Positions 25,869-35,619 of a DNA stretch of 64,000 nucleotides are shown piece after piece. Positions within the stretch are counted from its first letter, which is position 1; each line of letters opens with the position of its first letter. Made by a program: the position numbers and the translations under genes. The stretch lies in assembly GCA_038206355.1 (NCBI GenBank), contig JBBRAY010000008.1, positions 1 through 64,000 on the forward strand, in the 5' to 3' direction. The notes beneath the pieces are model-generated. The model did not search any database. It saw only the letters and a program-made list of their open reading frames with translations, and had not been told where the DNA came from. Source of the stretch: JAPLDB01 sp038206355 (GTDB lineage: Bacteria; Bacteroidota; Bacteroidia; AKYH767-A; 2013-40CM-41-45).

Positions 25869-26498
25869 ATGAGTTCAACACTACTCGCCACCATTCACAT
25901 CATCACGGTAAATATTTTTTTATTGCTGTACATCATCAAAACGATTCTGCTTTTCAGCAATGAAGCGATGCTTGATAAATTTACACGCGTCACCAAGGTC
26001 ATTGAAATGATCATCAGCACGCTTTTCCTGATAAGCGGCATCTGGTTGCTGTTTATTCTCGGCGCCGTAAAAATGCTGCTTATCATTAAGTTCATTCTCG
26101 TATTTATTTCAATACCCGTTGCCATGAAGGGCTTTAAGAACAAAAATAAAATACTGGCAGTCCTTTCATTGCTGATGATCATCGGTGCTTACGGATTGAG
26201 TGAAGCGGCAAAGAATAAACCGTTTATCCCATCCATGGTGGAAGTAAACGGTAATGCTGCCGAAACAGAGAAAACCGGCATCAAAACATACATGGCCAAT
26301 TGTGCGATGTGTCATGGCAAAGACGGAATGAAAATGTACCGTGATGCAAAAGACCTGACTCAGTCTTCTCTTGATGAGGCAAGTATTGAACTCATGGTCA
26401 GCGAGGGAAGCAAAGGAAAAATGCCGGCGTTCGGCGGGACTTTAAGCAATGAAGAAATCACTGCCGTAAGTGCATACATATTAACACTCAGAAAATAA
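25869..26498 (+). CDS. Membrane-anchored monohaem cytochrome c
   Basis: 209 residues. Four membrane helices (about 5-22, 43-62, 67-84, 92-108) are followed by a periplasmic class I cytochrome c domain with one CxxCH haem site (NCAMCHGKDGM) and a distal Met in KMPAFGG. The helix bundle lacks a name I can give with certainty but resembles SirB/CopD-type membrane domains. It probably takes part in electron transfer, perhaps to the aa3 oxidase implied by ctaA. ATG at 25869. Confidence 0.8.
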   Translation: MSSTLLATIHIITVNIFLLLYIIKTILLFSNEAMLDKFTRVTKVIEMIISTLFLISGIWLLFILGAVKMLLIIKFILVFISIPVAMKGFKNKNKILAVLSLLMIIGAYGLSEAAKNKPFIPSMVEVNGNAAETEKTGIKTYMANCAMCHGKDGMKMYRDAKDLTQSSLDEASIELMVSEGSKGKMPAFGGTLSNEEITAVSAYILTLRK

Positions 26499-26563
26499 GT
26501 CCTCACGACTCACTCAAACGGAGGAAAAAGATTCATTTTATTTTTCAAGGAGAAACAATAGCG

Positions 26564-27793
26564 TTGACACAAAAATCATTCAGCACCATAAAAGAAAAAG
26601 AAACGGCTGTTCTAATCGGCGTTTCATTGCGTAATCAGGAAGCCGACAGGTTAAACGAATACCTCGATGAACTTGAATTCCTGGCAGAGACCGCAGGAGC
26701 TAAGACCCTGAAACGGTTCATACAGAAACTGGATCATCCCGATTCGAAAACATTTATCGGCAGCGGCAAGCTTGCTGAAATATTTGATTACGTAAGAGAG
26801 CACAATGTTGACATCGTCATCTTTGATGATGAACTGAGCGGAACGCAAATCCGAAACATTGAAAAAGCCATCAATCCTGATCCGCTGAAGAATGACGGAT
26901 ACAGTTGCCGCGTAGTGGACCGCACCAATCTCATCCTCGACATTTTTGCAAAACGTGCCCGCTCTGCGCAATCCAAAGCCCAGGTAGAACTTGCGCAGTA
27001 CCAGTATTTATTGCCGCGCCTTACACGTATGTGGACGCACCTTGAAAAGCAACGTGGTGGTATCGGTATGCGCGGACCCGGTGAATCGGAAATTGAAACG
27101 GATAGACGGATGATCCGTGAAAAGCTGGCTAAACTGAAAGAGCAACTGAAAAAAATTGACAAGCAAAGCATCACACAACGTAAGCAGCGCGCAGAAGTTG
27201 TTCGTGTGGCGTTAGTCGGCTATACCAATGTAGGCAAGAGCACCATTATGAACCTCCTCAGCAAGAGCGAAGTGTTTGCTGAAAATAAATTATTTGCTAC
27301 GCTCGACACAACAGTGCGCAAAGTAGTTTATGACCAGATTCCTTTTTTGCTTTCTGATACAGTTGGATTTATCCGCAAGTTACCACATGATCTAGTTGAA
27401 TCTTTTAAATCAACTTTAGATGAAGTGCGTGAAGCAGACATTCTATTGCATGTCGTTGACATTTCTCATGTTCAGTTTGAAGAACAGCTTCACGTTGTGA
27501 ATGAAATGCTGGTTGAATTGAAAGCATCTGAAAAACCAACGCTACTCATCTTCAATAAAATTGACGCCTATTCATTTACCGAGAAAGAAGAGGACGACCT
27601 CACCCCGGCTACGAGGGAAAATGTCTCATTGGAAGAGTTAAAACGAACGTGGATTAGCAAACTACAGACCGACTGCGTATTTATTTCTGCCACAGGAAAA
27701 ATAAATATTTCTGAACTCAGAGAGAAACTTACGGAAATGGTGAAGGAGCAGCACTTTAAACGGTATCCGAATTATTTTTTTAAGCCGGAGTAA
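26564..27793 (+). CDS. hflX: GTPase HflX
   Basis: Ribosome-associated GTPase that splits stalled or heat-damaged 70S particles. 409 residues. The HflX N-terminal domain covers about 1-190 (SGTQIRNIEKA; QYLLPRLTRMWTHLEKQRGGIGMRGPGE), then the G domain: G1 GYTNVGKST, G2 TLDTT, G3 DTVGF, G4 NKID, G5 SATG. The start is a TTG at 26564: no ATG lies upstream of conserved sequence, and an AAGGAGAAA Shine-Dalgarno-like sequence (26548-26556), uncommon here, supports it. Confidence 0.95.
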   Translation: MTQKSFSTIKEKETAVLIGVSLRNQEADRLNEYLDELEFLAETAGAKTLKRFIQKLDHPDSKTFIGSGKLAEIFDYVREHNVDIVIFDDELSGTQIRNIEKAINPDPLKNDGYSCRVVDRTNLILDIFAKRARSAQSKAQVELAQYQYLLPRLTRMWTHLEKQRGGIGMRGPGESEIETDRRMIREKLAKLKEQLKKIDKQSITQRKQRAEVVRVALVGYTNVGKSTIMNLLSKSEVFAENKLFATLDTTVRKVVYDQIPFLLSDTVGFIRKLPHDLVESFKSTLDEVREADILLHVVDISHVQFEEQLHVVNEMLVELKASEKPTLLIFNKIDAYSFTEKEEDDLTPATRENVSLEELKRTWISKLQTDCVFISATGKINISELREKLTEMVKEQHFKRYPNYFFKPE

Positions 27794-27938
27794 AGGGGAG
27801 GTTTATATTTTTTCTGCCAATACATGTTGACACAATGAATACATACAAAAAACGGATTATTTAAACGCACCACTTTTCTGGTCAGCTAACAGAGAAAAGA
27901 GCATCAGCAAAAATGATTTTTGGCTTGCCCCTTCTGTT

Positions 27939-29387
27939 TCACTGCACGATAAGTTTCTCAACGAATTGTTTCGTATCGTCAGTTACTTTCACAAAATAAA
28001 TGCCCGATGGAAATTTTTTGTTGATTGTTTCTGACTTGCTGTTGAGAGTTGATGTATACAGATTCTCGCCAAGCACATTGTAGATTTCTACTCGCACATT
28101 TCTTACATCCCCATTTATTTTTATTGTGAAATTCGATTGTGTAGGATTTGGATAAATGTAAAAATATTTTTCGTTCGAAAATTCAAATATTCCCGTTGAG
28201 CAATGGAGTGTAGTATTAGAATATGAATAGCTGTCAATTAAATTTGGTAATCCATAGTTGGCATCACCAGTGTTGAGATAAATAACGCTGTCTTGAAAAT
28301 TGCAGGCGACACCACTTAGGTTTGGATTATTGATGGAGGCAAGAAAATGTTTACCTGCACGTCCAATATATATTTTGCCATCAGGTCCAAGTTGTAACCC
28401 ATCTGAATAATCATTAGTCATACTTGTGAAATTGGTTATTTGAAATTTAGAACTTCGAATTGAATCTTGGTTTCCGCTGCCTGTGGATAAATCATACTGG
28501 AATACATTTTTGAGGTCTGTGAAATATAATTTCGAGTTGTCGGGAGAGAATGAAAGTCCGTATCCGCCAAAAGTATCGGGTTGCAAATCAAGGTCAATGT
28601 AATTTGATACTACACCTGAACTGTCGCTAAAGTCAAATAATTCCTTTATGTTATCGCAATTATTTAAAGAAACTACTGCCAATCTTTTTCCATCTGGGGA
28701 TGCTTTCATATATCCTATGGCTGAAATGGTGCTGTCTTGTACAACGGGAATACAATTATTACGGTGAACAGAACCGATATGTGTGATGACGGTATCAATA
28801 ACTCCTGTGTTTGATAAGCGATAAGCATAAAATGCATCAGAAAAATATTTATGTATAATTACCCAATAATCACTTCCGTTTTTATGTCTAACTCCTGTAA
28901 GTTTTTCTGCAACGGTATCAAGCAATAAAATATTTTTAGCTTCTGAATTTACTGCACCCAAACTGCTATCCTTGCACATATCAATAATTGAATATCGGAA
29001 GCCATACTGAAGATTATGTTGATAAAAAGCATCCGTTGTAAAAAGGTAAAATAAATTGTCACTCCCGGGTTTGGGAATAATTAATGAGGATTGTGTGGAA
29101 GAGAATGACGAAAGAATGCTATCACCATTTTGCATTACCTGATGATTTCTATTCCAAATCTTATCTCCATTTGTATAAAATAAAAGTGAGCCAGAACTGT
29201 CACATATACCCGCTGTTCCTTCTGAATGCCCGAACGAAAGGTAAGTTTGTCCATTGCTTAAAGCAACTGGAACTCCGCTGTTAAAGTCAACGCCTGCGTG
29301 GTCTCCGAAATACCAAATGTTCTCTTGCTTTTGTGAAAAACAAAATATGGGTATAGAAATAAGAAGTGCTAAAAAATTGTTTCTCAT
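27939..29387 (-). CDS. T9SS-exported propeller-like protein
   Basis: 482 residues. A signal peptide (MRNNFLALLISIPIFCFSQ) precedes ENIWYFGDHAGVDFNSG, which aligns with NNIWCFGDSALIDFNTP of the protein at 23214-25136; both continue with a motif like GSLLFYTNGDKIWNRNHQVMQ. Internal repeats such as SPDNSKLYFTD and GPDGKIYIGR suggest a beta-propeller. The C-terminus is a type A sorting domain (FIYPNPTQSNF, PSGIYFVKV) without a PKD module. Function unknown. Confidence 0.85.
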   Translation of the reverse strand: MRNNFLALLISIPIFCFSQKQENIWYFGDHAGVDFNSGVPVALSNGQTYLSFGHSEGTAGICDSSGSLLFYTNGDKIWNRNHQVMQNGDSILSSFSSTQSSLIIPKPGSDNLFYLFTTDAFYQHNLQYGFRYSIIDMCKDSSLGAVNSEAKNILLLDTVAEKLTGVRHKNGSDYWVIIHKYFSDAFYAYRLSNTGVIDTVITHIGSVHRNNCIPVVQDSTISAIGYMKASPDGKRLAVVSLNNCDNIKELFDFSDSSGVVSNYIDLDLQPDTFGGYGLSFSPDNSKLYFTDLKNVFQYDLSTGSGNQDSIRSSKFQITNFTSMTNDYSDGLQLGPDGKIYIGRAGKHFLASINNPNLSGVACNFQDSVIYLNTGDANYGLPNLIDSYSYSNTTLHCSTGIFEFSNEKYFYIYPNPTQSNFTIKINGDVRNVRVEIYNVLGENLYTSTLNSKSETINKKFPSGIYFVKVTDDTKQFVEKLIVQ

Positions 29388-29389
29388 TT

Positions 29390-29419
29390 CGAGCTAAGTT
29401 TGTCAATGCTCATTTCTTG
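29390..29419 (-). promoter_or_regulatory. Upstream block shared by two minus-strand genes (copy 1)
   Basis: Read on the plus strand, CTAAGTTTGTCAATGCTCATTTCTTGG; the block at 30117-30146 has CTTAGTTTGTCAAAGTTTATTTCTTGC. About 22 of 27 positions agree, immediately before the start codons of the two neighbouring minus-strand genes. A duplicated promoter or 5' UTR element is the simplest reading. Confidence 0.4.
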
Positions 29420-29444
29420 GTATGACTTAAAAAATTAATTTGCT

Positions 29445-30107
29445 TCACCGAAGCGCAAACTTTACGTCTTGTCTTACAATTGAGTCAGTGCAAGCAACTC
29501 CATACTCTTTCAATAGTTCACCAAACCTTCTTATTGATTGCACCGCAGTTGTATCACATTCTGCTGTAAGTCCTTTTTCAATTTGAATATTTGAAACTGA
29601 ACAATCAGAATTTATTTTATAGGAGAGGTCAACTGTTCCTTCGATTCCTTTTTCTCTGGCGATGGAAGGATATGAAGTGTAGATGTGAATAACAGGTTGC
29701 AGTTTCAAATTCTTGTCGTGGTCAAATCGCTCCTCAACTTGTCCGTGTTCTTTGTAAGTCAACCAAACACCAATTTTCTTATCCATTGCGTATTTGCCTT
29801 GTGATTTCATTGAAGTAGAAGCGGAATGTTCAAGCCAATCTCCATTCTTCTTTCCGTTCTCATAGTTGCATTTTATTTTAATGTATTTGTCTAACTTCAA
29901 CTGCCCTTTCTTTATTTGCATGAGTTCTTCTTCCGACACCCTTAAATAAGAAATGTATTCTCCGTGCTTTGTCTTATTGTCCGATTTCAAAACATAGAAA
30001 CTTTCTGATACTTGTTTGGTGTCAGGAAATTTCGTTTCAACGAATACGGTTTCCTGACTGTAACTCTTAATGCCTATCAATAAAAGTAAGAAAGTTAAAT
30101 TTCGCAT
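29445..30107 (-). CDS. Exported protein with TonB C-terminal-type domain
   Basis: 220 residues with a signal peptide (MRNLTFLLLLIGIKSYSQ). The middle contains MORN-like strands (YENGKKNGDWLEHS, KYAMDKKIGVWLTYKEHGQ). The C-terminal 90 residues resemble a TonB-C domain (YPSIAREKGIEGTVDLSYKINSDCSVSNIQIEKGL, then AVQSIRRF). Unlike true TonB it has no N-terminal anchor helix retained after cleavage, so an envelope role other than energy transduction is likely. It shares an upstream sequence block with the T9SS gene downstream. Confidence 0.78.
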   Translation of the reverse strand: MRNLTFLLLLIGIKSYSQETVFVETKFPDTKQVSESFYVLKSDNKTKHGEYISYLRVSEEELMQIKKGQLKLDKYIKIKCNYENGKKNGDWLEHSASTSMKSQGKYAMDKKIGVWLTYKEHGQVEERFDHDKNLKLQPVIHIYTSYPSIAREKGIEGTVDLSYKINSDCSVSNIQIEKGLTAECDTTAVQSIRRFGELLKEYGVACTDSIVRQDVKFALR

Positions 30108-30116
30108 CCTTCGTTT

Positions 30117-30146
30117 CTACTTAGTTTGTCAAAGTTTATTTCTTGC
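30117..30146 (-). promoter_or_regulatory. Upstream block shared by two minus-strand genes (copy 2)
   Basis: The counterpart of the block at 29390-29419; it starts ten bases before the ATG at 30107. Its minus-strand core is TTGACAAACTAAG. Confidence 0.4.
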
Positions 30147-30465
30147 AATGTCCGTTCAAATTGGTAGGCAGCCCGCAATTAAATACCAGAAACAAACCTA
30201 CCTCTTATTTCGAATTATTCCAATATGCATATCAGGTAAACGATGGAATTTAAGACAGGACAAGTCAGAAGTTACAAGTAGCAAGAAACAAGTCAGAAGT
30301 AGTACTGTATAAGGAGTATTTCCCTCGATTTCATTTCCATATCCAATGTCAGTGGGTTTACGATCCCTGCACTACGGTAATTTCACCGTTCATATTTTCC
30401 CCGCCCCCAAAATGCTTTCCCACTTATAACGTTTACTTTTACCAACAAACGCCCCGTAAACAGTG
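30147..30465. other. Intergenic region of about 320 bases, no gene seen
   Basis: Divergent spacer. It contains ACAAGTCAGAAGT twice (30259-30271 and 30288-30300) in a run of short purine-rich repeats. No convincing ORF or RNA. Confidence 0.45.
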
Positions 30466-33400
30466 ATGCGCAGATTTTTTCCTGCCTTATTTTTTATTTT
30501 AATTCCATTGGTTTCGTTTTCGCAACTGAGTAACCTGCGCGTGAAATTTATTCCCGTAGATCAGGACTCCGTTTTGCTGGATACATTGAGCATTGTTCCC
30601 AATTCCTTTTTCATCATGGGCGACAACGGAGCCCTCGATTCATCAGCATTTACTGTTGATGCCGTTAAATCAATTGTGGTCTGGAATAAAAACACTGATG
30701 CTTTTAAAAATATCTCCTCTGACAGCATAGAAATCCATTACCGCGTTTTTCCGATTGCATTTGATCAGCAGGTAAAACACAAAGACGCCACATTTCTTTC
30801 ACGCACTACCAATATAGGCAACAACGCCTACATTTATAATCCTTCAGAATCTCAGCCGTCATTTTTTAAATATGAAGGACTGCAAAAAGCAGGAAGCATT
30901 TCAAGGGGCGTTACGTTCGGAAATAACCAGGACGTATTTGTCAATTCTAGTCTGAACCTGCAGCTCTCAGGAAAATTAAATGACCAGGTGAGTATTCTCG
31001 CTGCCATCACCGATGAAAATATTCCTGTGCAGCCGGAAGGAAATACGCAACAACTGCAGGACTTCGACAAGGTTTTTATTCAGCTTTACAATGACAACAA
31101 CAAACTCATTGCCGGTGACTTCGAATTAAAACGACCTGACAGCTACTTTATGAATTTTTTTAAGAAAGGACAGGGAGGAGTCTTTTCAAATATTTCTGCT
31201 TTGAGTTCAACTCCGGAAGGAAAACCAAAAATGGTAAACCGGGTAACTGTAAGTGCCGCTGTGTCGAAAGGAAAATTTGCACGCAACACCATCACAGCCC
31301 GTGAAGGAAACCAGGGCCCATACCGGCTTACAGGCAGCAACAATGAATCGTTCATCATCGTCCTTGCCGGAACTGAAAAAGTTTACATTGACGGACAACT
31401 GATGAAACGAGGATTGCAATACGACTACATCATCGATTATAATATTGCCGAACTCACCTTCACTGCAAAACGACTGATCACCAAAGAATCTCGCATTGCT
31501 GTGGAGTTTGAGTATTCAGAAAAAAGTTATGCGCGTTCCCTTTTATATTTTAATGATGAAATTGAAAATGACAGGTTTAAAATAAAATTCAATGCCTATT
31601 CAGAACAGGACAGTAAAAATCAACCATTGCTTTTAGACCTCGATAGCGCTAAGAAAGCTGTGATGGCAGGCGTTGGCGACAGTATTCAGCAGGCTTTTTA
31701 TCCAACGTATGACAGCGTTGAATACAACAAGGATCAGATTCTCTACCATAAAATTGATACGGTAACGTCCCTTGGTACCTACCCCGGTGTTTTTGTTTAT
31801 AGTACCGATAGCGCAAACTGGCGCGTTACATTTTCAAATGTAGGTCAGGGAAACGGTGACTACATTCAGGATAGCAGCAGTGTAAACGGAAGGGTATTCA
31901 AATGGATTGAACCGATGAATGGAGTTCATTTTGGTTTATATGCTCCGGTTGGTTTGCTCATTACACCCAAGAAGCAACAATTGTTTACCCTTGGCACAGA
32001 AGTAAATATTTCAAAAAATAATGTTGCAGGATTTGAAGTGGCATTGAGCAACTACAACGTCAACTTATTTTCTAAAAGAGACCTGGGAAATGATATTGGA
32101 TACGCCGGAAAAGCATATTACAGAAATGAAATCCGATTGAGCAACGATTCGGCGAAAGGGTGGAAAATAAACACGGGCCTCAACTATGAATTTGTAAACC
32201 GCGACTTTAAACAAATCGAGCGCTTCAGAAGCGTAGAGTTTGAACGCGACTGGAACCTTGGCTCCGGTTCGATTTATAAAGACGAACACATTGCATCAGG
32301 ACAGGTAGCATTGACAAAAATGAATCTCGGCTCGCTTTCTTATCAACTAAAAACTTTTCAGAAAGGAAGCGACTACAACGGACTGTTGCATAATGGCGAA
32401 TTGCTAACTACACTTTATGGTTTTAATCTTTCCGCAACAGGAAGCATATTGAACACCAAAGGAATTTCTTCCCAAACACAATATTACAAACACAGCTTTG
32501 ACCTCAACAAAGGAGTCTGGAAATTAGTATTGGGTGTGAGAGAAAACACAGAGCACAATGCATTCAAAAATATTGCAGGGGACTCACTTACGTTTTCAAG
32601 TTTTGCATTCAGGGAATATTCCGGTTATGTCAACACGAAAGACTCTTTAAAAAATCATTTCGGAGTGAATTATAAGAAGAGGTATGATGACGGTATTTTA
32701 CAAAACCACTTTAGTCCGGCCACTGAAGCCGATGAGATCAACGCTTCCGCCGAATTCACCAAAAAACAAAATCACCAGTTACGGATATATTCCACCTACA
32801 GAATTTTAAAAGTAATTGATTCAACGCTCACACTGCAAGCCCCTGCGAAAACATTACTGAACCGTATTGACCACAGCATATCTCTCTGGAAAGGAGTATT
32901 GAGTGCTACCACTTTTTATGAGATCGGAACAGGACAGGAGAGAAAACTGGAATACTACTACCTGGAAGTACCCGCAGGACAAGGAACATATATTTACCGT
33001 TCCGATGCAAACAATAACGGTGTAAAAGATCTCGATGAATTTGAAATTGCCGCTTTCGCCAATGAAGCGAATTACATTAAAGTATTTACACCAACCAATC
33101 AATACATCAGCACACGGTCGAATCAGTTTAATGAAGTGCTGAACATCAACCCCGCTGCGGCTTATAAATCATTCCAGGGAAAGCAGGCTTTCATCTCACG
33201 GTTCTCAAATACACTTACGGTGCGGCTTGACAAAAAAACAAAAGCGGATGATGTATTCAGCGCATTGAATCCCTTCGATCAGAAAGTAAGCGACAGTTCA
33301 CTTGTTTCAACCAATTCAAGTTACCGCAATACGCTTTATTTTAACCGCTCTGCAGTTACCTTCGGTTGCGATGCATCGTGGATGCGGAATGAAAGCAAGA

Positions 33401-33957
33401 CCTTACTCATCAATGGCTTTGAAACCCGCACGATCACTTCTTATGAAGGCAATACGCGATGGAATATGTCGCGTCTGCTTTTGCTCACTGCAAACTACAA
33501 GCATGACGACAAAACCAACGGTTCAGAATTTTTTCCTTCGCGTAATTATCATCTCATCACCGATCTTGGCGGTCCGAGGTTGAGCTTACAGCCGGGAACA
33601 GCGTTCCGCACGACTTTATCATATCAGTATTCCATCAGGCAAAATGTGGATGGTGTGTTGGGTGAAAAAGCCGAAGCCAATAACCTCGGACTGGAAATGA
33701 AATATAACAGCACCGGCGCAGGAACGATCTCAGCAAGGGTGAGTTATATTGGAATTATTTTTAATGCTGACGACAACTCTTCCCTTGCATATGAAATGCT
33801 TGACGGATTACACACCGGAAAAAATTTCACCTGGAATGCTTCCATACAGCGTTCACTGGGGAATTCAATTCAACTGAGTCTGAATTACGACGGACGTAAA
33901 TCAGAAAACAACAAAGCTATCCATACCGGCGGTGTTCAGGTGAGGGCTTATTTTTAA
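30466..33957 (+). CDS. Large outer-membrane beta-barrel protein, 1163 aa
   Basis: Starts at ATG 30466 (a GTG directly before it is also in frame). Signal peptide ending SFSQ. Residues about 143-210 form a striking block (GSISRGVTFGNNQD; NLQLSGKLNDQVSILAAITD; QPEGNTQQLQDFDKVF), followed by about 900 residues of alternating aromatic/polar beta sequence ending HTGGVQVRAYF, as in outer-membrane barrels. A calcium-type loop (DANNNGVKDLDEFE) lies near residue 850. From memory, the block recalls very large Bacteroidota barrels such as SprA, but at 1163 residues this is about half SprA size. No sorting domain. Function unknown. Confidence 0.75.
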   Translation: MRRFFPALFFILIPLVSFSQLSNLRVKFIPVDQDSVLLDTLSIVPNSFFIMGDNGALDSSAFTVDAVKSIVVWNKNTDAFKNISSDSIEIHYRVFPIAFDQQVKHKDATFLSRTTNIGNNAYIYNPSESQPSFFKYEGLQKAGSISRGVTFGNNQDVFVNSSLNLQLSGKLNDQVSILAAITDENIPVQPEGNTQQLQDFDKVFIQLYNDNNKLIAGDFELKRPDSYFMNFFKKGQGGVFSNISALSSTPEGKPKMVNRVTVSAAVSKGKFARNTITAREGNQGPYRLTGSNNESFIIVLAGTEKVYIDGQLMKRGLQYDYIIDYNIAELTFTAKRLITKESRIAVEFEYSEKSYARSLLYFNDEIENDRFKIKFNAYSEQDSKNQPLLLDLDSAKKAVMAGVGDSIQQAFYPTYDSVEYNKDQILYHKIDTVTSLGTYPGVFVYSTDSANWRVTFSNVGQGNGDYIQDSSSVNGRVFKWIEPMNGVHFGLYAPVGLLITPKKQQLFTLGTEVNISKNNVAGFEVALSNYNVNLFSKRDLGNDIGYAGKAYYRNEIRLSNDSAKGWKINTGLNYEFVNRDFKQIERFRSVEFERDWNLGSGSIYKDEHIASGQVALTKMNLGSLSYQLKTFQKGSDYNGLLHNGELLTTLYGFNLSATGSILNTKGISSQTQYYKHSFDLNKGVWKLVLGVRENTEHNAFKNIAGDSLTFSSFAFREYSGYVNTKDSLKNHFGVNYKKRYDDGILQNHFSPATEADEINASAEFTKKQNHQLRIYSTYRILKVIDSTLTLQAPAKTLLNRIDHSISLWKGVLSATTFYEIGTGQERKLEYYYLEVPAGQGTYIYRSDANNNGVKDLDEFEIAAFANEANYIKVFTPTNQYISTRSNQFNEVLNINPAAAYKSFQGKQAFISRFSNTLTVRLDKKTKADDVFSALNPFDQKVSDSSLVSTNSSYRNTLYFNRSAVTFGCDASWMRNESKTLLINGFETRTITSYEGNTRWNMSRLLLLTANYKHDDKTNGSEFFPSRNYHLITDLGGPRLSLQPGTAFRTTLSYQYSIRQNVDGVLGEKAEANNLGLEMKYNSTGAGTISARVSYIGIIFNADDNSSLAYEMLDGLHTGKNFTWNASIQRSLGNSIQLSLNYDGRKSENNKAIHTGGVQVRAYF

Positions 33958-33979
33958 TATTGTAAGGTCACACATTTGA

Positions 33980-35482
33980 ATGAAAGTCAAAGAAAATATT
34001 TTCGGAACAGTATTTTACTATTCAGCAATTGTTGCAGTAATCCTGTTATCATTTTTTTCTTTCTCCTATTCACGCTATCCGTTCTTCAATTCAGATGCGG
34101 CACTTTCCGTCTTGATGTCGTATGATTATCACTTTCCCGCAGATCTCTACTGCTGGGGGCAGGATCGCGGGGGCACGCCGGAGATGATGCTCGCTCATTT
34201 TTTTATTGGTATTTTTCACCTGAGTCCAATTATTACATCTTCGGTGATTCATTTTACTTTAATTACCATCGGACTCTTTGCCTGTTTTCATTTTGTACGG
34301 CGTCCGGTAAACCGTTTTGCGCTTTCAGTTCTCTGGTTTTTACCGGCTCACTTTTTCATCGAATCAATACTGTACCAATTTAGCATACAGTTCGGGATGT
34401 TCATGCTCGCACTTTTTCTTTTCAGCAAAGCAATCACTTCTATAAAAAAGAAATCTTTGTTCCTCTCGCTTTCACTTTTTTTCATGCTCATCAATATATG
34501 GGTACTTGATCTGGGAATTATTCCTGTCTTTTTCCTGTTACTGTCAGTAGTTTCAGCATTTATTTTCGGGAAGAAAAAACAGGAAGCAATCATTCGGTCA
34601 TTTTCCGGAAAGCACATTATTATTTCCGTCCTCTGGCTTATAGCAGGATTAACTTTTATCGTTTATGCAAAGAATTCTGCTGCACATGAACCTACACACA
34701 CTGAAACAGGCGTCAATAGCATTCATGGGATTTCCCTCACCATCAAGTCCTTTTCTAATTCCGTCCTCTCTCCTGTTCTTTTTAAAGGGAGGCTGATTGA
34801 ATCCATATATTTTTATTCTGTACTGTTTTTTTTATCCGCCCTTATCATCAGTACAAGAAAAAACAAAACAACATCTGCTTCCGGCTTTTTCATGTCATTC
34901 TTTTTAGGTCAGGCGATTTTTGGAATACTATTATTAACCTGCTCGAAGCAAATCATGTTGTCCGATTTCCCGGTTCGTTATTTTACAGGGAGCTATTTAT
35001 CCATAGCGATTTATGTGTTGATGAAACTGGAAACGATGGAAGAAAAATTATTTCTGAAAATTTCACTCTTTGCAGTAGTTGCAATATCTATAACCAGCGC
35101 ATTGTATGAAAGCTATTTCCCGAAAAAACTTGCGCCGATGGTTGAAGATTTTCCATTATTGAAGACGATGGGGCCTGTAGGCATAATTGGCAGCTACTGG
35201 AACTCCTACGTTTTCTCTGCTATCGATCCGGAGAAAATTATAGCAACACCACATGACATGGATAACGTACGCAACAGGATGATGGCCTATAATTCCTTGT
35301 CGCAACCTACGTTACTCCTCATTCAAAATGAATGGCTGGAAAATTTCCCTGATACCATCTCTCAGTTTGGAATTCCCTTACTAAAAAAAGGGCAACCATT
35401 TTTAATTGGCACCTATATTTCATGGAATGAAGTGAATCCGGTGATGGCTTGTGAGTACCTAAAAAATTATCCGGCACCCTAA
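33980..35482 (+). CDS. Polytopic membrane protein, possibly GT-C-like
   Basis: 500 residues with about ten membrane helices. The first external loop has SRYPFFNSDAALSVLMSYDYHFP, an acidic-residue loop right after helix 1 as in GT-C fold glycosyltransferases. A soluble C-terminal segment of about 90 residues ends the protein. I do not recognise the family. It starts 22 bases after the barrel protein gene and is probably cotranscribed with it. Confidence 0.65.
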   Translation: MKVKENIFGTVFYYSAIVAVILLSFFSFSYSRYPFFNSDAALSVLMSYDYHFPADLYCWGQDRGGTPEMMLAHFFIGIFHLSPIITSSVIHFTLITIGLFACFHFVRRPVNRFALSVLWFLPAHFFIESILYQFSIQFGMFMLALFLFSKAITSIKKKSLFLSLSLFFMLINIWVLDLGIIPVFFLLLSVVSAFIFGKKKQEAIIRSFSGKHIIISVLWLIAGLTFIVYAKNSAAHEPTHTETGVNSIHGISLTIKSFSNSVLSPVLFKGRLIESIYFYSVLFFLSALIISTRKNKTTSASGFFMSFFLGQAIFGILLLTCSKQIMLSDFPVRYFTGSYLSIAIYVLMKLETMEEKLFLKISLFAVVAISITSALYESYFPKKLAPMVEDFPLLKTMGPVGIIGSYWNSYVFSAIDPEKIIATPHDMDNVRNRMMAYNSLSQPTLLLIQNEWLENFPDTISQFGIPLLKKGQPFLIGTYISWNEVNPVMACEYLKNYPAP

Positions 35483-35560
35483 TGAATGGAGCCGACACAA
35501 ACAAGGAAGAATTAAAAAAAAATTACTACTACACCTGTCACTCCTTTTTCATGATTCACT

Positions 35561-35602
35561 AATAAAAAGAAAGGGCTGAATTGCTTCAACCCTTCCTTTT
35601 TT
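35561..35602. terminator. Bidirectional terminator between convergent genes
   Basis: AAGGGCTGAA (35571-35580) pairs with TTCAACCCTT (35585-35594) with one mismatch. A T-rich tract follows on the plus strand (CCTTTTTTCC) and an A-rich tract precedes (AATAAAAAGA), so it can end transcription from both sides. Confidence 0.7.
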
Positions 35603-35619
35603 CCGCAGCGGGATAAATA

